From Hymenobacter algoricola (GTDB lineage Bacteria; Bacteroidota; Bacteroidia; Cytophagales; Hymenobacteraceae), in the NCBI RefSeq assembly GCF_039539525.1, contig NZ_BAABDH010000040.1, positions 1 to 64,000 of the forward strand: a stretch of 64,000 nt of DNA, written 5' to 3'. The position numbers and the translations under genes are program-made. Shown in pieces: positions 34,408 to 43,858 of the stretch; the stretch's first letter is position 1, and each line of letters starts with the position of its first letter. The notes beneath the pieces were generated by a model. It did not search any database, had not been told where the DNA came from, and saw nothing but the letters and a program-made list of their open reading frames with translations.

Positions 34408-36587
34408 ATGAAACATACTTTCCTGCTGTTAGCGGCCGGCCTGCTGACTGCTCCGGCCGCCCGGGCCCAGTCATTGCCACCCGCCGCGCCTTCGGTGCCG
34501 GCTACCGATACCTACTTCGGGGTGACGGTGACTGACCCTTACCGCAACCTCGAAAACCTGCAGGACCCGGCCGTCCTGGCCTGGATGAAGGCCCAGGCGG
34601 ACTATGCCCGGCAGACGCTCAACGCCATTCCGGGCCGGCAGGGGCTGATAGACCAGATGCAGGATTTTGACGCCCGCAAAGCCGCCCGCGTCACTACGCC
34701 CCGCATAGCCGACAACGACCGGTACTTCTACCTTAAAACCCGCCCCCAGGACCAGCAGCCCAAGCTCTACTGCCGCGACGGCTATCAGGGGACGGAAGTA
34801 CTGCTCTTCGACCCCGAAACGGCGGAAGCGGGCAAAGTCTACACCATCAGCGGCTTTTCGCCTTCCTACGACGGCTCGAAGGTGGCCTTTGCCATCAGCG
34901 AAAAAGGGGCGGAAATCGGGGAAATGCGGATCATGGAGGTGAAGACCAAAAAGCTGTACCCCGAAAAGCTGACGCTGGCCTGGGGCAGCGGCGACTGGCT
35001 GCCCGACAACACCACGCTGGTCTACTCGCCGCTCAACAGCGCCGACGTGAAAAGCATGACGGCCCGCCAGAATACCCAGGCGCTGCTGCACCGCGTGGGC
35101 ACCCCCCAGAGCCAGGATCAGCCCGTGTTTTCGGCCCGGCTCTATCCCAAGCTGGGCATCAAGCCCGCCGAATACCCTTATGCTGCCATCGACCGGGACA
35201 CCAAGCTCGCCTATGGAATGATCAGCACCGTCGATCGGTACCTGTATGGCTACTACGCCCCGGCCGCCGCGCTGACCAAGCCCAACATCAGCTGGCAGCC
35301 CCTGTTCCGGCCCGAGCAGGAGGTCACCAACTTCGTTTCGGACGAGCAGTACATCTATTTCACCACGTCGAAAGACACGCCGCGCGAGAAGATCATGCGC
35401 ATGCCCGCGGCCCGGCCCGATGTGGCCCGCGCTGAAGTGCTGGTACCTGAAAGTCCTACCGAGGCCATCAACGATGGTCAGCTGAAGACCACCAGGGACG
35501 GCCTGTATTTTGTGCGTACCAGGAATGGGGTGGAGGCTAAGTTGTATTTCGTGGCCAAAGGCAGCAAGACGGTGGAGGAAATCAGGCTGCCCCAGCCGGC
35601 CGGCACACTGACGCTGGAAGCCAAGAACGTGCAGTCGGCGGACCTGTGGGTGCTGCCCGTGGGCTGGACGGCCGACCGGCAGCGGTTCCGCTACTCGGCC
35701 GCCACCCGGCAGTTTACGCCCGAGCCGCTGTCGTCCCAGGTGCAGTACCCCGAATTTGCTGACCTCACGGTGGAAGAGCTGATGGTACCCTCGCACGATG
35801 GCGTGCTGGTGCCCCTGTCGCTGGTGTATAAGAAAGGCACGCCCCGCACCGGCACCGCTCCGGTACTGATGGTGGGGTATGGCGCCTACTCCGTTTCGAC
35901 CAGCCCGTTTTTCTATCCGCCTTACCTGCTCTGGACCCAGCAGGGCGGCGTATTGGCGGTGCCCCACGTGCGCGGCGGGGGGGGCTGGGCGAGGCCTGGC
36001 ACAAAGCCGGGCAGAAGACGACCAAGCCCAACACCTGGAAAGACCTCATTGCCTGCGCCGAGTACCTGGTGAAAAACCAGTATACCGGGCCGGGCAAAAT
36101 TGCCATCAACGGCGGCAGCGCCGGGGGTATCCTCATTGGCCGGGCCATGACCGAACGGCCTGACCTGTTTGCCGTAGCTATGCCGGAGGTTGGCTGCCTG
36201 AATGCCGTGCGCATGGAAAACTCGCCCAACGGCCCCGTCAACGTGCCCGAGTTCGGGACCGTGCAGCAGGAAGAGGAGTGCAAAGGCCTGCTCGAAATGG
36301 ATGCGTACCTGCACCTGACGCCTGACACGAAGTATCCGGCCACGCTGGTCACGGCCGGCATGAACGACCCGCGGGTTATTGCCTGGCAGCCGGCCAAGTT
36401 TTCCGCCCGCCTGCAGGCCAGCACCACTTCCGGCAAGCCCGTGCTGCTGTTTACCGACTACGAAGCCGGCCACGGCATCGGCGACTCCAAGCAGAAGCAG
36501 TTCGAGACCATGGCCGACCTGCTGTCGTTTGGCCTCTGGCAAACGGGGGTTCCGGCCTTTCAACCCAAAATAGCGTCGCTCCGGTAA
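34408..36587 (+). pseudogene. Prolyl oligopeptidase family (S9A) gene with a frameshift in a G tract
   Basis: The first frame (34408-36072) gives a signal peptide (MKHTFLLLAAGLLTAPAARAQ), the N-terminal cap, the seven-bladed propeller and the start of the hydrolase domain up to PHVRGGGG. It then changes to nonsense. The remaining hydrolase domain continues in another frame from about 35985 to 36587. The break is at eight G (35977-35984). Nine G would give VRGGGGLGEAWHKAG, matching the family pattern RGGGEYGEEWHKAG. The whole triad lies after the break: Ser in NGGSAGG, Asp in GMNDPRV, His in EAGHGIG. So the gene makes no active enzyme unless the frame is restored. Restored length is about 727 residues, normal for a secreted enzyme cleaving after proline. 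Sequencing error is a real alternative. Confidence 0.85.
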
Positions 36588-36718
36588 GCGGGCCGGCGCC
36601 GGACCCTGAGGCTGCGGCGCTGCCCAGTGGCCGGGTCTGGCGCCGGCTTAGCTACCACCTTTAGAAGGGGCCGGCGGAACATTTTTGCCCGCCGCCAACG
36701 TTTTGCTGCCGATGTGCG
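36588..36718. other. Upstream region of the tmRNA gene
   Basis: Between the oligopeptidase stop and the tmRNA promoter box I see no gene. There is no strong terminator for the oligopeptidase; a GCGCCGG-rich inverted sequence (GGCCGGCGCC near 36590 and GGCGCCGGC near 36640) may form one. Confidence 0.35.
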
Positions 36719-36726
36719 TACATTTG
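36719..36726 (+). promoter_or_regulatory. Putative -7 promoter box of ssrA
   Basis: TACATTTG matches the TAnnTTTG consensus, 40 nt before the mature tmRNA 5' end. A TTTTG lies only 13 nt upstream, shorter than the usual spacing to the -33 element. A small hairpin (CCCGCCA / TGGCGGG, near 36730-36747) lies in the presumed precursor leader. Confidence 0.55.
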
Positions 36727-36765
36727 CACCCCGCCACTCGTGGCGGGAATCGTTCTTTACCATTT

Positions 36766-37135
36766 GGGGCTGACCGGAATTGACAGCTTGCGCAGGTCGC
36801 GAGTAAGCGTGCCGAGTGTTGGGCGAACCACTCGTTAACAATTCGTCCGAACAATAACTGGCGAGTATAGCTACGCCATGGCTGCTTAGTCTAGGTACTA
36901 AGTAATGTCATCGTCCCGCATCCGTTTTCTTTTACACGGGTGAGCACGGGGCGTCGTAAGTAGAAGATAGTTTCGAAGGAGGTGTGACTTCGGGGCGAAA
37001 CCCAACTGCATCTAAGGGGACTCTACGGGCCTGATGCGCGCCCGGAGTACCACGAAAATTCAAGCGTAGATACGCACGTAGAAAGCTCGACGGTTTCCTT
37101 GTCTGGACCAGGGTTCGAATCCCTGCAGCTCCACC
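36766..37135 (+). ncRNA. ssrA: Transfer-messenger RNA (tmRNA, ssrA)
   Basis: This roughly 370-nt RNA rescues stalled ribosomes by acting first as an alanine tRNA and then as a short mRNA. The 5' end GGGGCTGACCGGAATTGACA pairs with the 3' end CAGCTCC, and the T-arm GGTTCGAATCCC is present near 37112. The tag frame runs from GGC at 36860 to TAG at 36887-36889 and encodes GEYSYAMAA after the tRNA-borne alanine. The sequence ends CTCCACC and then C, so the final A of CCA is not encoded and must be added. The tag ends in the usual degradation signal (A)MAA. It is one-piece, not permuted, with its own promoter box and terminator. Confidence 0.97.
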
Positions 37136-37140
37136 CCTCA

Positions 37141-37176
37141 AACCGCCTTTCCGTCTTCGGGAAGGCGGTTTTTTTG
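37141..37176 (+). terminator. Terminator of ssrA
   Basis: AACCGCCTTTCC pairs with GGGAAGGCGGTT and is followed by TTTTTT, starting 5 nt after the tmRNA acceptor end. Confidence 0.92.
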
Positions 37177-37325
37177 TGCCCGCGGGCCAGCGCCGGTCTT
37201 CCCGATAACGAGAAAAGCTCCGTAGCCGGAGGAGTTGCAACCGGCGCCGGTAAGACTGCCCCGGGGCTGAACAATTACGACCTGCGGCGGTCATAGCTCC
37301 ACTGCTTTTGCCTTAACCCAGCCCC

Positions 37326-37955
37326 ATGCGCCACATTACCGCCGCCGACATCCGGAATTTTGAGAAGATTTACCGCCTCAACCTGGTCAACGGCCTGCCC
37401 GGCTTCAAGCCGGCCAACCTCGTGGGAACCGTCGCGCCCGATAGCACCACGAACCTGGCCGTGTTCAGCTCCGCCCTGCACCTGGGCTCCGACCCGGCCC
37501 TGATTGGTATCGTGACGCGGCCCGCCACCGTGCCGCGGCATACCTATCAGAACCTGAAAAGCACCGGCTGCTACACGCTCAACCACGTGCCGCTAGCCCT
37601 GGCCGCCCAGGCCCACTACACCTCCGCCGACTTCGCCCCCGAAGTGTCGGAGTTCGACGAGTGCGGCTTTACGGCCGTTTACCGCGACGATTTCCCGGCA
37701 CCCTACGTAGCCGAAAGTCCGCTGAGCATGGGCCTGCGCCTGCGCGAGGAGCTGGCAATTTCCAATGGCACGGTGCTGCTGGTGGGCACCGTAGAGCACG
37801 TGTACCTGCGTGAGGAAGGCTTACGGACCGACGGCACCCTGGACCTGGCGGCCCTGGATACGGCCTGTATTTCCGGCCTCGACGGCTACCACGCCGTGCT
37901 GCCGCCCGTACGCTTCGGCTACGCCCGGCCCGGGCAGCCGCCGGTAGCGCAATAA
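37326..37955 (+). CDS. Flavin reductase family protein (FMN-binding split barrel)
   Basis: A 209-residue soluble protein of the flavin-reductase-like family, which binds FMN and transfers electrons from NAD(P)H. The FMN-binding pattern is visible in ANLVGTVAPDSTTNLAVFSSALHLGSDPALIGIVTRP and in HTYQNLKSTGCYTLNHV. The C-terminal part (NGTVLLVGTVEHVYLREEGL) completes the barrel, and RFGYARPGQPP is a common ending. The start MRHITAADIRNFEKIYRLNLVN is typical of the Bacteroidota branch. It is a single gene, tail to tail with the alpha/beta hydrolase gene 23 nt away. The partner monooxygenase, if any, is not nearby. Confidence 0.92.
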   Translation: MRHITAADIRNFEKIYRLNLVNGLPGFKPANLVGTVAPDSTTNLAVFSSALHLGSDPALIGIVTRPATVPRHTYQNLKSTGCYTLNHVPLALAAQAHYTSADFAPEVSEFDECGFTAVYRDDFPAPYVAESPLSMGLRLREELAISNGTVLLVGTVEHVYLREEGLRTDGTLDLAALDTACISGLDGYHAVLPPVRFGYARPGQPPVAQ

Positions 37956-37978
37956 CCGCGCACAACGTGTCGGCGGCC

Positions 37979-38911
37979 TCACCGCCCCGATTTTCGCCTG
38001 GCGGCCACGACCCAGATGCCCGCCAGAACTGCCAGCGCGGCCCCGACTACTGCCGCTTTGGGCAAGCCAGGAGAAGCCGCCTTCTTTGACGGGTGCTGGG
38101 CAATATCGGCATCCGTGAAGGGGTGGCCGCCGGTGGCCGCCAGGATCAGGCGGGTAGCTTCCTCGGGCTGGTCCCACTGGGGGAAGTGGCCGCAGCTGTC
38201 GAACCAGTACAGGCGGGCATCGGGGAATTTCTGCAGCGCCAGCTTCGACTGGCTGGGCAGGCACACGCGGTCCTGCCGGCCCCAGCCGATAACCAGCGGA
38301 CCCGGGATGCTGCCCCGGGGCGCGCCTTTCTGCACTTCGCCGTGGGCCAGCTGGTCGAGAAGCTCAGCAAAAACGGGCGTGTGGGCGAAGGTGCGCATTT
38401 CCTCCATGGCCTGCGGCGCATCGACGGCCCAGGGGTGGGCCGAAAACTGGGGCAGCAGCACTGTGCGGCCCACGGCCGAGCCGGCCAGCGCGGGCATCAC
38501 CGGCTGCAGGGCCGTCACCAGCTTCTGCGACACCGCCACGGAGTGGTAGAACACCGGAATTTCCCAGCCCTGCCAGAATCCCCCGGGATTCAGGGAAACC
38601 ACGGCGCCGAGCACCCCGCCGCGCCGCGCCAGCTCCAGCACCAGCCGCGCGCCCAGGGAGGACCCCACGGCGTCGGTACCGAGGAGCTTGTGCCGGGTAA
38701 GAAAGCTGGTCAGCGCATCGGCGAAGGTGCCGATGGAGTTTTCGCCGGGCAGCTTGGGCGTGTCGCCGTGGCCGGGCAAGTCAACGGCAATGACCTCCCG
38801 CTCGGCCGCCAGCGCGTCGATAAGGGTATCCCAGGAGCGCCAGCTGCCGCCGATGCCGTGAACGAGAAGCAGGGGGCGGCCGGTGCCGCGGCGGATGTGG
38901 TGCAGGTCCAT
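37979..38911 (-). CDS. Alpha/beta hydrolase with C-terminal membrane segment
   Basis: A 310-residue hydrolase. The oxyanion motif HGIGGSWRSW, nucleophile elbow VGSSLGARLVLELA (Ser in GSSLG), acid in GWGRQDRVCLP and His in DSCGHFPQWDQPEE give a full catalytic triad. The C-terminus (LPKAAVVGAALAVLAGIWVVAARRKSGR) is one hydrophobic helix with a basic end, which would anchor the enzyme to the cytoplasmic membrane. That is uncommon in this family. The ATG at 38911 (MDLHHIRRGTGRPLLLVHG) is used; 55 upstream codons look non-coding. The substrate is unknown; esters or haloalkanes are possible. Confidence 0.9.
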   Translation of the reverse strand: MDLHHIRRGTGRPLLLVHGIGGSWRSWDTLIDALAAEREVIAVDLPGHGDTPKLPGENSIGTFADALTSFLTRHKLLGTDAVGSSLGARLVLELARRGGVLGAVVSLNPGGFWQGWEIPVFYHSVAVSQKLVTALQPVMPALAGSAVGRTVLLPQFSAHPWAVDAPQAMEEMRTFAHTPVFAELLDQLAHGEVQKGAPRGSIPGPLVIGWGRQDRVCLPSQSKLALQKFPDARLYWFDSCGHFPQWDQPEEATRLILAATGGHPFTDADIAQHPSKKAASPGLPKAAVVGAALAVLAGIWVVAARRKSGR

Positions 38912-39195
38912 CGGTGAGGAAGGGGAAGGGTGAGAAAGCACTACGCGAATAAGGATCGGCCTGGCTGACCTTACCACGGCAATCTTTCCCGGCGGGGTAC
39001 CCAGGCCAGTTGGAAACCGGCTCAGCAGCGGAGAGGAGCAGGGGCCGCTACCGGCGCTAAGGGGCGTTTTGCGCAAACGTTTGTCCGGCTGGGTACCATT
39101 ATGGCCGACAAGGATTCCCGCCGGAAGCTGTATTTTCGGGCTCTTCAGCTTCCGCCGCCGGCTGTTGGCGGCCGGCGGCTTTCCCCTCTGCTTCC

Positions 39196-41934
39196 ATGAA
39201 ACTCAACCCCTGCTATCGGAGCCTGCTGCTGGCCGGCTCGCTGCTCAGTGCCTGCCAAACCCAGAAAATGCCCGCTACCACCGCTTCCTCCGCCCCGGTT
39301 TCCGCATTGTCGCCGCTGGTCTGGCAGTCGGCGGCCTACCGCGTGTACCGCGACAGTATCGTGCAGGGCACCTACGTGGCCCGGGCCCGGTCGCGCACGG
39401 CGCTGACATCGAACTACCAGAGCCCGGCCAACGAGTTTCAGAGTCCGCAGGTGAATTTCAAGTTCAGCCTCAACGGCAAGGACAACGAGATGCAGCCCGG
39501 CCAGGACCACGTCTTTGTGGCGGTGCCCAAAGGCGGGCAGCCGCTCGAAACGCCGGTTATCGTCTTCGGCCAGCAGTACGTGGACAAGACGCCGGTAGCC
39601 GTCAACACCTATCTGGCCCCGAACACGCCGCTCAAAATCCGACTGGATCTGCGCCCGGTGCTGGCCGCCTTCCAGAAACAGGGCTACTACCCGCTCTACA
39701 ACGGTCAGAAGCTTTACCAGGCCGACTTCAAGCACGTGTTCGTGGCCGGCAACACCACGCCCCTGAGCTGGGATTTCGACAACCTGATCAACAAGCCCCA
39801 GCTGGAGCTGCTGGATCCGGACGGCAACGGCATCTACGAAGCCACCGTGGTGCTCAACGCCCACTCCGACGCAAAAACCACCGCCGCGGCGTGGAACGCC
39901 AGCCTCGACGTGTCGTCCCTGCCCCAGCTGACTTCCGACTATCCGCTGCTCGACGCGCTGTATAACCTGGCCCTGGAAGAAGCCCGGCGCGCCGTGGAAC
40001 CCGACGGCACGTTCCGCACCGGCCAGGAGTGGGCCGGCGTCTGGACCCGCGACATCAGCTACAGCATCATTCTCTCGCAGGCAATCCTGCAGCCCGAAGC
40101 GGCCAAAACCAGCCTGCTGCGCAAAGTCACGCCCCAGGGTCGCATCGTGCAGGACACCGGCACCGGCGGCGCCTACCCGTGCTCCACCGACCGCATCATC
40201 TGGGCCACCGCGGCCTGGGAAATCTACAAGGCCACCGGCGACGAGGCCTGGCTGCGGCAGGTGTACCCGATTATCAAAGCCTCCATTGACGACGACGAGC
40301 TCAACGCCTACGACGCCGCCACGGGCCTCATGCGCGGGGAGTCGTCGTTTCTGGACTGGCGCGAGCAGACCTACCCCAAGTGGATGCAGCCGGTGGACAT
40401 CTACCAGAGCGAAAACCTGGGCACCAATGCGGCGCACTACCAGGGCAACCACGTGCTGGCCCTGATGGCCGAGCAGCTGGGCGAGGCCGCCGTGGCCCGC
40501 CAGGCCCAGGCCCGCGCCAACCGGATCAGGGCCGGCATCAACGAGCACCTGTGGCTCGAGGACAAGGGCTACTACGGCCAGTACCGCTACGGTCGCCTGT
40601 TTCCGGTGCTTTCGCCCAAAAGTGAGGCCCTGGGCGAGGCGTTGGCCGTGCTGTTTGGGGTAGCCGACGAAGCCCGGGCCAAAACGGTGGTGGCCCGCAC
40701 CCCGGTGATGGACTACGGCATTTCCTGCATCTATCCGCAGATTGCCGGCATTGCGCCCTACCACAACAACGCCGTCTGGCCCTTCGTGCAGAGCTTCTGG
40801 GGCCTGGCCGCCGCCAAGGCCGGCAATGAGGCGTCGTTTATGGAAAGCCTGATGGCCGTGGCCCGCCCGGCGGCCATGTTCCTCACCGACAAGGAAAACT
40901 TCGTGGCCTCCAACGGCGACTTCGCCGGCACCCAGGTCAACAGCAGCAACATGCTCTGGAGCCTCTCGGGCACGCTGGGGCTGGTCTACAAGGGCCTGTT
41001 CGGCCTGGATTTCCAGGCCGACCGCCTCACGTTCCGTCCTTTCGTACCCCGGGCGCTGCAGGGCCGCCGTCAGCTCACCAACTTCCGCTACCGCGGCGCC
41101 GTGCTCAGCATCGAAATGAGCGGCTACGGCACCATCCGCAGCCTGACCCTGGACGGCCAGGCCCTGCCCACGGCTACCGTGCCCGCCACGCTCACCGGAG
41201 CCCACACTATCCGCATCGAGCTGACCAACGAAGCGCCGGCCGCCGCTGCGCAGAACAAGGTAGCTCACCACGTGGCGCCCATGACGCCGGCCGTGCGCTA
41301 CGCGGCGGGCCGCCTGAGCTGGCCCGCCGTGGAAGGCGCCAAAGCCTACCAGGTGCTGCGCAACGGCCAGTTTGCGGCCCGCACCACCGAAACCAGCTAC
41401 GCCGTGCCCGCGCCCACCGCCTACAGCGAATACCAGGTGCTGGCCGTGGATACGCAGGGGTGCGAAGGCTTCGCCAGTGAGCCGCTGCCCGTCGGGGCCG
41501 ACAAGTTCCGCCGCACCTACGAGCTGGAAACGGCCGCCGCCAAATCGGGGAAGCCGTACCAGGGCTACACCGGCCAGGGGTTCGTGGAAATCAGCAAAAC
41601 CGGGAACCGCAGCGTCAGCATCAAAATCCAGGTGCCCGCCGCCGGCCTCTACGCCCTGGACTTCCGCTACGCCAACGGCAACGGCCCCATCAACACCAGC
41701 AACAAGTGCGCAATCCGCACGCTGCGCCGCGGGCCCGAGGTGCTGGGCACCGTGGTGCTGCCCCAGCGCGGGGTAGACGAGTGGTCGGACTGGGGCTTCA
41801 CCAACCCGGTGCTGGCCCGGCTCGAAAAAGGTCCGCAGACCCTGCAGCTGACCTTCGAGGCCGCCAACGAAAACATGAACGGCGAGGTAAACCAGGCCAT
41901 GCTCGATCACCTGCGCGTAACCAGGATGGAGTAG
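39196..41934 (+). CDS. Six-hairpin glycosidase-like lipoprotein with carbohydrate-binding C-terminus
   Basis: A 912-residue exported protein. The start MKLNPCYRSLLLAGSLLSAC has a lipobox (LSAC), so it is probably anchored in a membrane. Residues about 50-230 form a beta-rich N-terminal domain. Residues about 240-620 resemble an (alpha/alpha)6 barrel of six-hairpin glycosidases (WAGVWTRDISYSIILSQAIL; GAYPCSTDRIIWATAAWEIYKATGD; GIAPYHNNAVWPFVQSFWGLAAAKAG). A beta-sandwich follows, then a fibronectin-type-III-like stretch (APMTPAVRYAAGRLSWPAVEGAKAYQVLRNG). The last 150 residues (YELETAAAKSGKPYQGYTGQGFVEI) look like a CBM35/CBM6 sugar-binding module. The catalytic acids and GH family number are not certain; alpha-rhamnosidase-like or GH63-like enzymes are closest by eye. 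It is a single gene, with no SusCD pair nearby. Confidence 0.82.
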   Translation: MKLNPCYRSLLLAGSLLSACQTQKMPATTASSAPVSALSPLVWQSAAYRVYRDSIVQGTYVARARSRTALTSNYQSPANEFQSPQVNFKFSLNGKDNEMQPGQDHVFVAVPKGGQPLETPVIVFGQQYVDKTPVAVNTYLAPNTPLKIRLDLRPVLAAFQKQGYYPLYNGQKLYQADFKHVFVAGNTTPLSWDFDNLINKPQLELLDPDGNGIYEATVVLNAHSDAKTTAAAWNASLDVSSLPQLTSDYPLLDALYNLALEEARRAVEPDGTFRTGQEWAGVWTRDISYSIILSQAILQPEAAKTSLLRKVTPQGRIVQDTGTGGAYPCSTDRIIWATAAWEIYKATGDEAWLRQVYPIIKASIDDDELNAYDAATGLMRGESSFLDWREQTYPKWMQPVDIYQSENLGTNAAHYQGNHVLALMAEQLGEAAVARQAQARANRIRAGINEHLWLEDKGYYGQYRYGRLFPVLSPKSEALGEALAVLFGVADEARAKTVVARTPVMDYGISCIYPQIAGIAPYHNNAVWPFVQSFWGLAAAKAGNEASFMESLMAVARPAAMFLTDKENFVASNGDFAGTQVNSSNMLWSLSGTLGLVYKGLFGLDFQADRLTFRPFVPRALQGRRQLTNFRYRGAVLSIEMSGYGTIRSLTLDGQALPTATVPATLTGAHTIRIELTNEAPAAAAQNKVAHHVAPMTPAVRYAAGRLSWPAVEGAKAYQVLRNGQFAARTTETSYAVPAPTAYSEYQVLAVDTQGCEGFASEPLPVGADKFRRTYELETAAAKSGKPYQGYTGQGFVEISKTGNRSVSIKIQVPAAGLYALDFRYANGNGPINTSNKCAIRTLRRGPEVLGTVVLPQRGVDEWSDWGFTNPVLARLEKGPQTLQLTFEAANENMNGEVNQAMLDHLRVTRME

Positions 41935-42018
41935 GGCCCGGCTTTCCAGGCCGGCAGAAACGAGCCGCGCTTCCTGCGGCGGCCGCGCCCCGACGCATGG
42001 CGTTCTGCCCGCCACCCG

Positions 42019-42026
42019 TATCTTTA
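42019..42026 (+). promoter_or_regulatory. Putative -7 promoter box of the aldolase gene
   Basis: TATCTTTA matches TAnnTTTG at all but the last base, about 100 nt upstream of the aldolase ATG. Confidence 0.35.
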
Positions 42027-42123
42027 GGCCCGCCTAGCCAATGCTACCGCCGGCGCCCCGGCGCTGGCAGCAGGTCTGATACCTACCACTTTCGCTTCCT
42101 GATTTCCACCTTCATTCCCTCAT

Positions 42124-43209
42124 ATGTCAGCACCAACTCTTACCGGACTGCGGGCCGGCGTCCTGCACAGCGACGAAGTACAATCCCTGTTTCAGGTTGC
42201 CAAGGCCAACGCCTTTGCCCTGCCCGCCGTCAACGTGACGGGCAGCAACACGGTAAATGCCGTGCTGGAAACGGCCAGCGCCGTGAATTCGCCGGTCATT
42301 ATCCAGTTCTCCAACGGCGGCGCGCAGTTCTTCGCCGGTAAGTCGGTGTCCAACGCGGACCAGCGCGCCAGCATTGCCGGCGCTATTTCCGGGGCCCACC
42401 ACGTGCACCTGATGGCCGAGCTCTACAACGTGCCCGTGATTCTGCACACCGACCACGCCGCCAAGAAGCTGCTGCCCTGGATTGATGGCCTGCTGACCGC
42501 CGGCGAAAAGCATTTTGCCCAGTACGGCCAGCCGCTGTACAGCTCCCACATGCTCGATTTGTCGGAAGAGCCGATTGAGGAGAACATCGAAGTCTGCAAG
42601 CGCTACCTGGAGCGCATGGCCAAAATCGGCATGACGCTGGAAATTGAGCTGGGCGTCACCGGCGGCGAAGAAGACGGCGTCGACAACACCGACGTGGACT
42701 CGAGCAAGCTCTACACCCAGCCCGAGGAAGTGGCCTACGCCTACGAGCAGCTCAGCGCGGTCAGCAACCGCTTCACCATTGCCGCCGCCTTCGGCAACGT
42801 GCACGGTGTGTACAAGCCCGGCAACGTGAAGCTGCAGCCCAAGATTCTGCACAACTCCCAGGAGTTCTTGCGCCAGAAGCACAACATCACCGAGGCGCTG
42901 CCCATCGACTTCGTCTTCCACGGCGGCTCGGGCTCCAGCCAGGAGGAAATCCGCGAGGCCATCAGCTACGGCGCCATCAAGATGAACCTCGACACCGACC
43001 TGCAGTGGGCGCTGTGGCAGGGCGTCAAAGACTATTACGTGCAGAACGAAGGCTTCCTGCAGGGCCAGATCGGCAACCCCACCGGGGTGGATTCGCCCAA
43101 CAAGAAGCACTACGACCCGCGCGTGTGGCTGCGCAAGGGCGAAGAAACCTTCGTAACCCGCCTCAAGCAGGCTTTCGAAGACCTGAACGCCATCAACCGC
43201 CGCCCCTAG
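42124..43209 (+). CDS. fbaA: Class II fructose-bisphosphate aldolase
   Basis: A 361-residue zinc aldolase that cleaves fructose-1,6-bisphosphate to dihydroxyacetone phosphate and glyceraldehyde-3-phosphate in glycolysis, and runs in reverse in gluconeogenesis. It follows the E. coli FbaA type closely. Asp110 (catalytic) and His111 (zinc) lie in VILHTDHAAKKLLPW. The Glu-rich loop LGVTGGEEDGVDN is typical. A zinc His lies in FGNVHGVYKPGNVKL, and the phosphate loop is FVFHGGSGSS. KMNLDTDLQWALWQG also fits. Length and start are normal. A strong terminator follows, so it is monocistronic. Confidence 0.97.
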   Translation: MSAPTLTGLRAGVLHSDEVQSLFQVAKANAFALPAVNVTGSNTVNAVLETASAVNSPVIIQFSNGGAQFFAGKSVSNADQRASIAGAISGAHHVHLMAELYNVPVILHTDHAAKKLLPWIDGLLTAGEKHFAQYGQPLYSSHMLDLSEEPIEENIEVCKRYLERMAKIGMTLEIELGVTGGEEDGVDNTDVDSSKLYTQPEEVAYAYEQLSAVSNRFTIAAAFGNVHGVYKPGNVKLQPKILHNSQEFLRQKHNITEALPIDFVFHGGSGSSQEEIREAISYGAIKMNLDTDLQWALWQGVKDYYVQNEGFLQGQIGNPTGVDSPNKKHYDPRVWLRKGEETFVTRLKQAFEDLNAINRRP

Positions 43210-43277
43210 GCTCCCAACCCGCTACAGCAGCCCGTCCGGCTGAGCGCAGTCGCAGCTAGACGTGCTTTTTAAGCCCT

Positions 43278-43315
43278 GAAAATCCCGTTTCCGACCCCGG
43301 AAACGGGATTTTTGC
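43278..43315 (+). terminator. Terminator of the aldolase gene
   Basis: AAAATCCCGTTTCC pairs with GGAAACGGGATTTT around CGACCCC and ends in TTTTT, about 70 nt after the stop codon. Confidence 0.9.
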
Positions 43316-43417
43316 TTTATAGTCACTTGGCATTATTTGTCTGCCGATCAATGCTTTGCGTATAGCTGCGAAGCGAACCGGCCCTGCCCGGCCGGCATCC
43401 AACCTAGCTTCTTTCCC

Positions 43418-43780
43418 ATGAAAACGACTATCCTTTCCCTGGCTGTCCTGCTCAGCGTCGCCGGCGCGGCCCAGGCCCAGACGACCCCAACCTCGCCCCA
43501 GCGGGCCGGCGTGGGCAACCAGACAACGCTGCCGTCCACCAACCCCACGATGCCCACCAACCCCGGTACCATCAGCCAGCAGAGCACGGATCAGCAGCCC
43601 AGCCTGCAGCGCAATACCAACCTCGACGTGAACGTGCCCCAGGGCCAGCCCCTGGACCGCACCACCGTCGACCAGGTGCCCGCCCGCCCCGGAACCACGA
43701 CCACCGAACGCCCGGTGCGCCAGCGCAGCACCCGGCGCGGTACCATGCCCGCCCAGACCGTGCCACCGCCCCAGCGCTAG
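43418..43780 (+). CDS. Hypothetical secreted Pro/Thr/Gln-rich protein
   Basis: A 120-residue protein with a clear signal peptide (MKTTILSLAVLLSVAGAAQAQ). The mature 100 residues are disordered-looking: rich in Thr, Pro, Gln, Asn and Arg, with no Cys and few hydrophobic residues (TNPTMPTNPGTISQQSTDQQPS, then a basic end RQRSTRRGTMPAQTVPPPQR). I do not recognise a family. Low-complexity exported proteins of this size are common in Hymenobacter-like genomes. It is transcribed alone between two terminators. Confidence 0.7.
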   Translation: MKTTILSLAVLLSVAGAAQAQTTPTSPQRAGVGNQTTLPSTNPTMPTNPGTISQQSTDQQPSLQRNTNLDVNVPQGQPLDRTTVDQVPARPGTTTTERPVRQRSTRRGTMPAQTVPPPQR

Positions 43781-43803
43781 GCTCATCAGTACATCGAAAG
43801 CCC

Positions 43804-43838
43804 AAAAAGCCCGCTGCAAATTGCAGGCGGGCTTTTTG
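43804..43838. terminator. Bidirectional terminator between convergent genes
   Basis: AAAAAGCCCGC(C)TGCAA pairs with TTGCAGGCGGGCTTTTT. Flanking A and T runs allow use from both the + gene ending at 43780 and the - gene ending at 43859. Confidence 0.9.
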
Positions 43839-43858
43839 AGGGAAATTGAAGAAGAAGG

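Noticed and set aside
37108..37135. Separate tRNA gene, because of GGTTCGAATCCC
   Set aside because: The T-arm belongs to the tmRNA; the rest of a tRNA cloverleaf is absent immediately upstream.
39145..42015. Very long minus-strand open frame opposite the glycosidase gene
   Set aside because: High GC removes stop codons from the opposite strand; the plus-strand frame has a lipobox and recognisable domains, the minus frame has none.
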